NCBI GenBank assembly: GCA_029779995.1
Contig: JAKOZM010000462.1
Location: 1-7,399 of the forward strand
Reading direction: 5' to 3'
DNA length: 7,399 nucleotides
DNA from: Actinomycetes bacterium
Lineage (GTDB): Bacteria > Actinomycetota > Actinomycetes > S36-B12 > UBA10799
Each line of letters starts with the position of its first letter. Position 1 is the stretch's first letter. A model generated the notes under the pieces. The model did no database searches. It worked only from the letters and a program-made list of their open reading frames with translations, and had not been told where the DNA came from. Shown here piece after piece: positions 1-6,431 of this stretch. The position numbers and the translations under genes were made by a program.

Positions 1-52
1 GCCTATCCTCGGGAGGATCATGCCCCAGCGACGAAGTGCAGGGGGCTTGTGA
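1..52 (+). CDS. Possible 3' end of an upstream gene (or 10-codon leader ORF)
   Basis: The frame beginning at base 2 is open from the window edge to a TGA at 50-52 and would encode a tail ending PILGRIMPQRRSAGGL. This TGA overlaps the GTG (49) and ATG (52) start candidates of the next gene, as expected for translationally coupled genes in one operon. Alternatively the ATG at 20, preceded by GGGAGG, could open a 10-residue leader peptide that ends on the same TGA. The sequence left of the window would decide between these. The stretch is too short to recognise a family, and it may be chance. Confidence 0.28.
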   Translation, partial: PILGRIMPQRRSAGGL

Positions 53-1722
53 TGACGGCTTCCGACGAGGCGGTGCGCGCGAAGATCGTGGATGCCGCCG
101 CGGAACTGTTCGCGAAGTACGGTTTCGCCGGCACCAAGGTCACCATGGTCGCCAAGGCGGCGGGTGTCTCCAGTCAGACCGTTCGACGCTTGACGGGCGG
201 CCGGACGGAATTGTTCGAAGAGGTCATCACGACGCGGACCCGATCCTCCGCCGCCGAGCGTGTCCGGCTAGCGGTGGAGCGGCCCGAAGTGATGCCGCCG
301 CTGGCAGTCATGCTGGCCGTCTCGCAGGAGGTGTACCAACATCCCGCGGCAAGTTGGGACTTCTTGGAGCTGGAGGCGCTGACCCGCGCCCACGTGGACG
401 AGCAGATCCGGACCATCGAGATCGAACGTGTGCAGCAGCGCCGCAAGAATGCGATGGCGCTCGTGGCGCAGATGCGCGCCCTGGGCGGCATCGATGTAGA
501 GGTGTCGGACTCCGCTCTGGCGCACTTGGTGATGGCCATGGGGTTGGGGCTGTCGATGCTGGATCCAGTCGTTGAGGACAAACCGTCGCTGAAGCAGTGG
601 AACGCCACGATCGCCCGGATCGGAGCAGCCATGCTGCCGCAGGATTTGACCCTCATCCCCTCGTACGAAGCGGGCAAACCGTGGCGGGTTCGGGCGGACG
701 TCCCGGACCAGCCGGGCACCCTGTCTCGCCTGATCCGGGCGATGGGCGCTTTACACACGTACAGCGTCGGAGTGTCGGTCATCGGCCAGCAGGACAACTA
801 CCGCACCATCGATATCGCCTTGTTCGCGCCGGAAGCTGTCGGGCCGGACGTGCTGCGGGCCGCGGCGCAGTCCGTGGGCAGGAACGTCTACGTCGGTCCT
901 GGGTCGCTCGATGACTCCGTGGATCTGCCGACCAGAGTGCTCGATGGCGCCACCGCCGTGGTGGCCCGGCCCGAACTCGCCCCGCTGGCGGCCAAGCGGT
1001 TGGTGGAGGCAGACGAGGTCGAGGTCACCGACGCCACCGAAGGTGAGGACGACGGCCCCGACGTCATGCGTCTGCAGTGGACCCCCGACCAGCATGTCGT
1101 TCTGCAGCGCAGTTGGGCCCCGTTCGCCGCCGCGGAACGCACCCGCGCATCGGCCTTCTTGCGGCTGTCGGCGGCCATCGCCTCCGCCCTGGGCAGCGAG
1201 GATGCTGCGACCTGGGTGGAGCCGATCAAGGGGGGCCACGTCTGGATCAGACTGGCGCGCCCGGAGGATTCGGACGCCGTGGCTGCGATGCACGATCGCT
1301 GTTCGGAGCGCAGCCGCTACCAGCGCTACTTCTCCTTGGCCGACTGGCGGGGAGTGCGCCTGCAGCGGCTTTCCGGCGGGCACCGCGGGGCCACCTTGGT
1401 CGTGATGAGTGAGGATGGCGCGATCGTCGGGCTGGGCAACGTCTTCCCTGATCCGCCCGAGGGGTCAGGGGCTGCGGAGATCGCCCTGATCGTCGAGGAC
1501 GACTTTCAAGGTCGGGGCGTGGGCCGCAAGTTGCTGCAGGTGCTCATCTACTTCGCGATGCGGTTCGGCTTCTCGGCGGTCGTGGCCAGCGTGCTGGCTG
1601 AGAACAAAGGAATGCTGCGCCTGCTGGAATCCAGCGGACTCAACTGGACGACACATGTGGAGGAGTCCGTGGCGGAGATGCGCGCGCCACTGCCGATCCG
1701 CAGCGATACGACCAGGGGCTGA
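49..1722 (+). CDS. TetR-ACT-GNAT fusion: predicted amino-acid-responsive regulator/protein acetyltransferase
   Basis: This 557-residue protein appears to join three modules (numbered from GTG 49; ATG 52 is equally possible and has better spacing to the AGGGGG at 40-45). Residues 8-58 are a TetR helix-turn-helix and 60-200 a normal-length TetR helical core. Residues 212-261 resemble an ACT domain, with the ligand-loop pattern D220-Q-P-G-T-L225. Residues 262-396 are a less clear region. Residues 397-550 are a GNAT domain with the acetyl-CoA loop Q487-G-R-G-V-G492, a candidate catalytic E477, and S419-E-R-S-R-Y-Q-R-Y-F428, a pattern I associate with Pat-type protein acetyltransferases. Actinobacterial ACT-GNAT protein acetyltransferases are known to be controlled by amino acids. 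The full-length TetR part is the unusual addition. Inferred role: soluble protein that senses an amino acid, acetylates protein lysines and may bind DNA. The start overlaps an upstream stop, suggesting an operon. Confidence 0.9.
   Translation: MMTASDEAVRAKIVDAAAELFAKYGFAGTKVTMVAKAAGVSSQTVRRLTGGRTELFEEVITTRTRSSAAERVRLAVERPEVMPPLAVMLAVSQEVYQHPAASWDFLELEALTRAHVDEQIRTIEIERVQQRRKNAMALVAQMRALGGIDVEVSDSALAHLVMAMGLGLSMLDPVVEDKPSLKQWNATIARIGAAMLPQDLTLIPSYEAGKPWRVRADVPDQPGTLSRLIRAMGALHTYSVGVSVIGQQDNYRTIDIALFAPEAVGPDVLRAAAQSVGRNVYVGPGSLDDSVDLPTRVLDGATAVVARPELAPLAAKRLVEADEVEVTDATEGEDDGPDVMRLQWTPDQHVVLQRSWAPFAAAERTRASAFLRLSAAIASALGSEDAATWVEPIKGGHVWIRLARPEDSDAVAAMHDRCSERSRYQRYFSLADWRGVRLQRLSGGHRGATLVVMSEDGAIVGLGNVFPDPPEGSGAAEIALIVEDDFQGRGVGRKLLQVLIYFAMRFGFSAVVASVLAENKGMLRLLESSGLNWTTHVEESVAEMRAPLPIRSDTTRG
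622..633 (+). promoter_or_regulatory. Internal ribosome binding site and ATG at the TetR/ACT junction
   Basis: GGAG at 622-625 is followed by five bases and an in-frame ATG at 631-633 (residue 195 of the fusion). Initiation here would give a 363-residue ACT-GNAT protein lacking the TetR part. The site lies exactly between the end of the TetR helical core and the ACT domain. It could be a live second start or a relic of two once-separate genes. In G-rich DNA a GGAG by chance is also possible. Confidence 0.4.
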
Positions 1723-1730
1723 ACCAGCCC
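1716..1730 (+). terminator. Small hairpin over the stop codon of the fusion gene
   Basis: GGGCT (1716-1720) and AGCCC (1726-1730) form a perfect five-base-pair stem with a five-base loop, and the TGA stop lies in it. The gap to the convergent hydrolase stop is only 40 bases. There is no run of T after the stem, so termination is only a possibility. Further short dyads lie at 1742-1752 (GCCG-ATT-CGGC) and 1752-1761 (CCG-TGAC-CGG). Confidence 0.22.
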
Positions 1731-1762
1731 GCTTGCGCTACGCCGATTCGGCCGTGACCGGG

Positions 1763-3742
1763 TCAGTCAGCCAGTTTCTCGATCTCCGCCTGGTCGACAT
1801 CGTGGCCGACCCAGGTACCGACGCGCTCCTGAAGTTTCTTCTGCGCCTCGGCACGCTTGTCGGCTGGAGCCGCCAGGGTGGCATTCCAGTCCCGGCTGAC
1901 CTCGAAGTGCAGTTCCCGCTCCCGCAACGCCGCCTGCACGCGCACCATCTGTTCGTCAGAGCACTGCAGGCCGAACACGGTCCGCACGGCTTCTGGGGTC
2001 TCCCGGCGGTAGTCATGGCCGCCTTCGTCGAAGACGCCCGGCGTTGGCGACAACGCATTCTGCATGTCGAGGAAAGTGGCGAAGAACGTCACGACGGGCT
2101 GCCATACGGTGCCGCGTGGCGCTCCCGGCGGGCGCGACGCGTCCGGACCAAGCCATGCGGGTTGGCGCCAGAGCAGCGGCGGGCCGAACTTCGGGATCGG
2201 GTCGTCGCCGTTCTGCAGGAACAGGTAACGGACCTCGGAGCGCTGCTCGGCGCTCAGGCCTCGCCAGTCCCGCACTGCCCGGGACAGAAATGTTGCGCCC
2301 GGTCCGGGGGATGGCGCTTCGGACACCGTGCGGGTGCCCCACAGTTGGTCACGCCACTTCGTTGCGAAGGGAGTCCCGATCCACACGGCCGCATCCAGCC
2401 CGATCCCTGCTGGCCCGGTGGTGCCCGTACCCCGGAACATCTCTTGACTGACTTGGCTGCCCAGGCTCTCTCCGAACAGCACGAACTTCGGTCGCCGGGC
2501 GGGCTCCATGGCCAGCATGCGCTCCACGATGCCGTTGACGACCATGCGCGTCTGCTCGGTGCCCATGTGGACCTTGTTCAACGACAGCGCCGATGGCAAC
2601 ACCGAGTACTGGATGCAGGCCGAGGCGCAGTCGCCCCGGGTCAGGAATTCGAGGGTCTCGTTGGCCACGTAGTTGACGTAGCCGGAGCCGGTGGGGGAGA
2701 ACAGGGCGAAGACGGAGCGCTCGAGGGCCCGGGTCCGGTCGATCTCCGCGAGCAGCAGTGCCGCGCGATGCTCGTCGCTGCTCGCGGCCGGGAGGGACGC
2801 GTAGACCCGGATGGGCTGTTGTGCAGGCTCCTGCATGACCGCTGTGATCTGTTCGGGACGCAACACCTCGCTGAGCCAGCGCGCCGACTCCCGCGTCTGC
2901 TTGTCCCACCCGATCACCGATCCCGGCCCACCGGTCACCTCAGCGATGTCAGGTGCTGAGGTGTTGGCATCGTCGGGGGCATTACCTGACACGGCGAGCT
3001 TGCGGTTGACCAGGGTGACTGCGCCCCAGCCGGCCCCGGCCAACAAGGCGAAACTCGCCAAGCGTCCCAGGGTGCGGTGGTCGGCGGCATCGCCACCGAG
3101 CACCGCAGCGGCCAGCCGTGCAGAGGTCGCGCTCAGCTTGGCCTCACCGTGCCCCGCGGCGAGCAAGAGGCCCGTGGTTACCGTCGAAGCAGCGATGGCC
3201 TTCGGGGCGGAGACGGCGCGCACCACGTCCTCATGGGCCCGGCCATCGGTGCTGTCGAGTGCGCCTGCCTGCCCGTGGCGGATACTTGCATATCCCGCGC
3301 CGGCCAGGGCCAGTGCGGTGCCGGCTGTCGCCACCGAACGGTGTCCGGGGATCCAGCGGGCTCCTGCAGCCACGAGCCCGGCTGCTGCAGCCGCGCCTTT
3401 GGCGGTCGCGGCGAAGCGAGCCAGTGCCCGGCCCGGGCGTTCATGTTCCTGAGGTCGCAGTTGACTGACCAGCGCGGCGCTGGCCGCGAGTGTCAGCGCA
3501 TCGACGGCCACACTTGCCCCCAGGCCCTCTTTGCCGATCCGCCGGGCGACTGCCCGCAGCAGCGAATGGCCCGAGGTGCCCCAGCCGTAACCGGTCGCCG
3601 CGGCGACCCCCGACAGGATGGCCTGGTCACGAGTGCCCCGTGAGAGCAGGTTCGGTTCAAAACTGCGTCCGGTCATGAAGGCGCCCAGCAGCACGCCCGC
3701 CTGTGCACTCAGGTCCAACGAGTCAGTCACTTCGGTTCTCAC
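1763..3742 (-). CDS. Membrane-anchored alpha/beta-hydrolase (Abhydrolase_9 family)
   Basis: About 659 residues if read from GTG 3742; GTG 3730 (655 residues) is equally plausible. Neither has a convincing Shine-Dalgarno. The N-terminal half carries a series of Ala/Gly/Leu-rich hydrophobic segments, about six or seven possible membrane passes, beginning soon after the start; this matches the Abhydrolase_9 N-terminal membrane region. From about residue 270 follows the catalytic domain. P310-I-R-V-Y opens a conserved stretch, and the nucleophile elbow is G424-E-S426-L-G428. D513/D514 and H576 are candidates for the other triad members. The family is described as a predicted membrane alpha/beta-hydrolase. 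Its substrate is not established; lipid or ester hydrolysis at the membrane is inference. The gene is convergent with the fusion gene (40-base gap) and divergent from the monooxygenase. A longer frame reaching 3886 exists, but its extra residues are polar and unlike the family. Confidence 0.88.
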   Translation of the reverse strand: MRTEVTDSLDLSAQAGVLLGAFMTGRSFEPNLLSRGTRDQAILSGVAAATGYGWGTSGHSLLRAVARRIGKEGLGASVAVDALTLAASAALVSQLRPQEHERPGRALARFAATAKGAAAAAGLVAAGARWIPGHRSVATAGTALALAGAGYASIRHGQAGALDSTDGRAHEDVVRAVSAPKAIAASTVTTGLLLAAGHGEAKLSATSARLAAAVLGGDAADHRTLGRLASFALLAGAGWGAVTLVNRKLAVSGNAPDDANTSAPDIAEVTGGPGSVIGWDKQTRESARWLSEVLRPEQITAVMQEPAQQPIRVYASLPAASSDEHRAALLLAEIDRTRALERSVFALFSPTGSGYVNYVANETLEFLTRGDCASACIQYSVLPSALSLNKVHMGTEQTRMVVNGIVERMLAMEPARRPKFVLFGESLGSQVSQEMFRGTGTTGPAGIGLDAAVWIGTPFATKWRDQLWGTRTVSEAPSPGPGATFLSRAVRDWRGLSAEQRSEVRYLFLQNGDDPIPKFGPPLLWRQPAWLGPDASRPPGAPRGTVWQPVVTFFATFLDMQNALSPTPGVFDEGGHDYRRETPEAVRTVFGLQCSDEQMVRVQAALRERELHFEVSRDWNATLAAPADKRAEAQKKLQERVGTWVGHDVDQAEIEKLAD

Positions 3743-3864
3743 CCAGGTCAGTCTGCCAGGGGACCGGCGGTCAGGTGTGGTCAAGCAGGTGCCACGCCGG
3801 TTGCTCACGCGGGTTGCACCGATTCTGGCGTGCAGCCCCGCGCTCGGCAGATACCGTTCACCAC
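3743..3864. promoter_or_regulatory. Divergent intergenic region between hydrolase and monooxygenase genes
   Basis: This 122-base stretch separates two genes read away from each other and must hold promoters for both. On the + side a TANNNT element lies just before the monooxygenase ATG. On the - side a TTGACC (plus-strand GGTCAA at 3779-3784) resembles a -35 element, but I found no well-spaced -10 partner. I saw no clear operator palindrome. Confidence 0.5.
3852..3857 (+). promoter_or_regulatory. -10 element (TACCGT) for a probable leaderless transcript
   Basis: TACCGT fits the actinobacterial -10 consensus TANNNT. It ends seven bases before the monooxygenase ATG (3865), which would place the transcription start on or one base before the A of ATG. 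No Shine-Dalgarno-like sequence exists between 3840 and 3864. Both observations fit a leaderless mRNA, a common arrangement in Actinobacteria. I saw no strong -35. Confidence 0.5.
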
Positions 3865-5214
3865 ATGGGATTTGACGCACAGGCATGTTTGATCGGCGCG
3901 GGGGCGGCTGGACTCGCCTCTGGCAAGGCGCTCGCCGACCAGGGCATCGATTTCGACTGGTTCGAGAAAGGGTCGTACGTCGGGGGGCTGTGGCAGATCG
4001 ACAACGACAACGGTGGAGCCGCGGCGTACCGCAGTCTGCACCTCAACTCCTCACGGCCGCGTACCGAATATCCCAGCTACCCGATGCCCCAGGACTGGGC
4101 CGACTATCCGCCCTACCATCAGGTGGCGCAGTACTTCGAGGACTTCGCGGACCATTTCGGCCTTCGCGAGCGCATCACGTTCAACACCGCCGTCGAGCGG
4201 GTCGTGCCGATCGACGGTCTCGGAGAGAACGGCTGGCGGGTCACGACCAACGACGGGCGCACCCGCAGTTACCAACATGTGCTCATCGCGAACGGGCATC
4301 ACAGCAGCCCCAAGATCCCGCACTTCGACGGCGAGTTCACGGGGGAGTCCTTCCATGCCCATGATTACCGCGACGCCGACGTGTTCGCCGGCAAACGTGT
4401 GCTGGTGATCGGGGTCGGCAACTCCGGCATGGACATCGCGTGTGATGCCAGCCGCTCGGCGTCCTCGGTGCTGTTGTCGACCCGCCACGGCGTTCACGTG
4501 ATCCCCAAGTACGCCCTGGGCAAGCCCGTGGATCAACTGTCCTCACCGTTGATGGCCTACGTCCCGTTCGCGGTGGAACGGCTCGCGTACGAGACGATCG
4601 TGCGCCTGTCGACCGGCCGGCCACAGGACCGGGGTCTGCCCGCGCCCGACCACCGGCTACTCGGTGCCCATCCGACGGTGTCCGCCGAACTGTACGACCG
4701 CGTGGGCCACGGCGATATCGCCATCCGAGGCGACGTGGCAGCCTTCGACGCAACCACCGTTCGGTTTGTCGATGGGACCTCCGACGAGGTGGATCTCGTC
4801 GTTTACGCCACCGGCTACAACATCACCATGCCGTTCCTCGATCCTGAGGTGTTCGACCCGCAGGACAACCGGATGCCGCTCCACCTGCGCATCGTGGCCC
4901 CTGACCGGCCCGGCTTGTGGTTCATGGGTTTCATCCAGACCGTCGGGTCCGGTATCCCGCTCACCGAGTACCAGGCGCTGTGGGTCGCCGACATCATCGC
5001 GGGGGAACTGCCGATGCCTGACCAGCAAGTGATGCGGCGCTGGATCGCCGATGACCAGGCGGCGATGGCGCAGCGTTATGTGCGCTCCCAGCGGCACACG
5101 ATGCAGGTGGACTACTGGCGCTACATCCGCACGATGAAGCAGGCCCGCCAGCCCGGCGGGCCGCTGGCCCGCGTCCCACTGGCCAACCGCTTGCCGCTGG
5201 TGGGCGCGCGATGA
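3865..5214 (+). CDS. Flavin-containing monooxygenase (FMO-like, FAD/NADPH)
   Basis: The 449-residue protein has the full FMO layout. The FAD-binding G11-A-G-A-A-G16 is close to the N terminus. An N-S-S-R-P-R stretch recalls the FMO active-site region. The fingerprint F158-x-G160-x-x-x-H164-x-x-x-Y168 follows, then the NADPH-binding G183-V-G-N-S-G188 and a late A315-T-G-Y318. The Tyr ending the fingerprint places it with FMOs rather than classical Baeyer-Villiger enzymes, which usually have Trp there. Expected chemistry is NADPH- and O2-dependent oxygenation of a soft nucleophile (N or S), or of a carbonyl in some bacterial members; the substrate cannot be read. The ATG at 3865 is chosen because the glycine motif follows directly; the upstream in-frame extension is not FMO-like. 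Its stop overlaps the next start as ATGA, so the two are probably made together. Soluble cytoplasmic protein. Confidence 0.93.
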   Translation: MGFDAQACLIGAGAAGLASGKALADQGIDFDWFEKGSYVGGLWQIDNDNGGAAAYRSLHLNSSRPRTEYPSYPMPQDWADYPPYHQVAQYFEDFADHFGLRERITFNTAVERVVPIDGLGENGWRVTTNDGRTRSYQHVLIANGHHSSPKIPHFDGEFTGESFHAHDYRDADVFAGKRVLVIGVGNSGMDIACDASRSASSVLLSTRHGVHVIPKYALGKPVDQLSSPLMAYVPFAVERLAYETIVRLSTGRPQDRGLPAPDHRLLGAHPTVSAELYDRVGHGDIAIRGDVAAFDATTVRFVDGTSDEVDLVVYATGYNITMPFLDPEVFDPQDNRMPLHLRIVAPDRPGLWFMGFIQTVGSGIPLTEYQALWVADIIAGELPMPDQQVMRRWIADDQAAMAQRYVRSQRHTMQVDYWRYIRTMKQARQPGGPLARVPLANRLPLVGAR

Positions 5215-6431
5215 GAGCGGTCCTGGCCGACCTGTCCACCCGCCGCTATGTGTGGACCGCGGCGGCCGGCAAGGTCCGTGACAACGCCGGCTGGGGCCCG
5301 GGCGGACTGATGCGCTTGACCGATATCCCCGAGCCCGAACTGCCGACCATGCCGGGGTGGCTGCGGATCGCCCCGGAACTCAGCGGCATTTGCGGCAGCG
5401 ACGTGGGACTTGCCCACGCCAAGAACTCGTTCGTCATGTCCGCCTTCTATGCCGACGCTCGAGCCGTCCCCGGCCACGAAGTGGTCGGCGTCGTGACGCA
5501 GGGCGCAGGGCGGTTCAGCGAAGGGGACCGGGTCGTGCTCGACCCGATCCTGTCGTGCGTGCACCGCGGCTTCGCCTCCTGCCGCACCTGCCGGGAAGGC
5601 CGCCCCTACGCCTGCGAGCGGTTCGACGAGGGTGGGGTGATCGGCTGCCAGGCGCCGGGTCAGGGTTTCTCGGAGTCGGTGGGCGGCGGCTGGGGCCAGT
5701 CGCTGATCGCCCATGAGACGCAGTGCATCCCGATCGGCAAGGTGGCCGAGCATCGCGCGGTGCTGGCTGAGCCGGCCTCCATTGCGCTGCATGCGGCGCT
5801 GCACTGGCAGCGCACCGGGGATCGCGTGGTGGTGATCGGCCCCGGCACGATCGGTCTGCTGGTCGTCTCGGCGTTGCGTATGCTGCATCCGGACCTCAAC
5901 ATCGCGGTGGTCAGCCCTGGGGATTTCGGAGCCCAGCAGGCACTGGCCAGTGGCGCCAGCCGGATCCTGGCCCCCGGCGCCCAGGCGGTGGAAGCCCTCG
6001 CGACCAGTGATGGCGGCCGCGTCATCCGACCCCGGATGACCAAACTGCCGATCCTCGAACAGGGTGTCGACGCAGTGTTCGACTGCGTGGGCCACACGGA
6101 CACGATCGACCTGGCCCTGCACCTGCTGCGACCCGGCGCGATGCTGGTGCTGGTCGGTGCGGCTGGCAAGCAGACCGTGGACTGGAGTCTGGTGTGGAGC
6201 CGGGAACTGACCGTGCAGGGCACCATCAATTCCGGACCGGAACCCACCCTGAACGGTCGGCGCACCATGGCGCAGGTCGCTGAGTGGCTGGCTGACGACG
6301 ACTACCGTGTGGACCACCTCGTGACGCACACGTTCGACATCGACGACTGGCAGGAAGCGCTGTCGGTGGCGTCCGCCGGTCCGCGCTCACATGCTGTGAA
6401 GGTGACTCTGCGGCCCGGGTCTGCGGCCTAG
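5211..6431 (+). CDS. Zinc-dependent medium-chain alcohol dehydrogenase family protein
   Basis: The 406-residue protein is a medium-chain dehydrogenase/reductase. The N-terminal GroES-like half has the catalytic-zinc ligands C61 (G-I-C-G-S-D) and H89-E90 (G-H-E), with E187 (A-E-P-A) in the usual later position. Four cysteines, C116, C124, C127 and C135, look like the structural-zinc lobe, but the first gap is seven residues rather than the usual two. The Rossmann motif is G210-P-G-T-I-G215. After the second strand it reads V-V-S-P-G, without the acidic residue typical of NAD preference, so NADP use is possible. It should oxidise an alcohol or reduce an aldehyde/ketone in the cytoplasm; the substrate is unknown. 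Its ATG overlaps the monooxygenase TGA, suggesting consecutive steps on a related compound. It ends in a CTAG shared with the convergent gene. Confidence 0.93.
   Translation: MRAVLADLSTRRYVWTAAAGKVRDNAGWGPGGLMRLTDIPEPELPTMPGWLRIAPELSGICGSDVGLAHAKNSFVMSAFYADARAVPGHEVVGVVTQGAGRFSEGDRVVLDPILSCVHRGFASCRTCREGRPYACERFDEGGVIGCQAPGQGFSESVGGGWGQSLIAHETQCIPIGKVAEHRAVLAEPASIALHAALHWQRTGDRVVVIGPGTIGLLVVSALRMLHPDLNIAVVSPGDFGAQQALASGASRILAPGAQAVEALATSDGGRVIRPRMTKLPILEQGVDAVFDCVGHTDTIDLALHLLRPGAMLVLVGAAGKQTVDWSLVWSRELTVQGTINSGPEPTLNGRRTMAQVAEWLADDDYRVDHLVTHTFDIDDWQEALSVASAGPRSHAVKVTLRPGSAA
6428..6431. other. Palindromic CTAG serving both convergent stop codons
   Basis: The dehydrogenase ends with TAG at 6429-6431. 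The secreted protein, read on the other strand, ends with TAG complementary to CTA at 6428-6430. The two genes thus overlap only in the four-base palindrome CTAG and have no intergenic space for a terminator. Confidence 0.9.

Noticed and set aside
751..1383. Minus-strand open frame inside the TetR-ACT-GNAT gene
   Set aside because: Low-complexity antisense translation with no recognisable family; the + strand has the ACT and GNAT motifs.
1655..2959. Long + strand open frame (434 codons) across the hydrolase gene
   Set aside because: It is the antisense shadow of the Abhydrolase_9 gene. Its translation has no domain pattern, while the minus strand carries GESLG and family-wide conserved stretches.
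3703..3864. Extended N terminus of the monooxygenase from ATG 3703
   Set aside because: FMO proteins place the FAD glycine motif near the N terminus. The extension is not FMO-like and overlaps the divergent hydrolase start.
3743..3886. Extended N terminus of the hydrolase up to 3886
   Set aside because: The added residues are polar, unlike the family's early membrane segment, and would run across the monooxygenase start and its promoter.
5121..6329. Long - strand open frame (402 codons) across the dehydrogenase gene
   Set aside because: Shadow of a clear zinc dehydrogenase. The translation is rich in His, Arg and Gln, typical of antisense high-GC reading.
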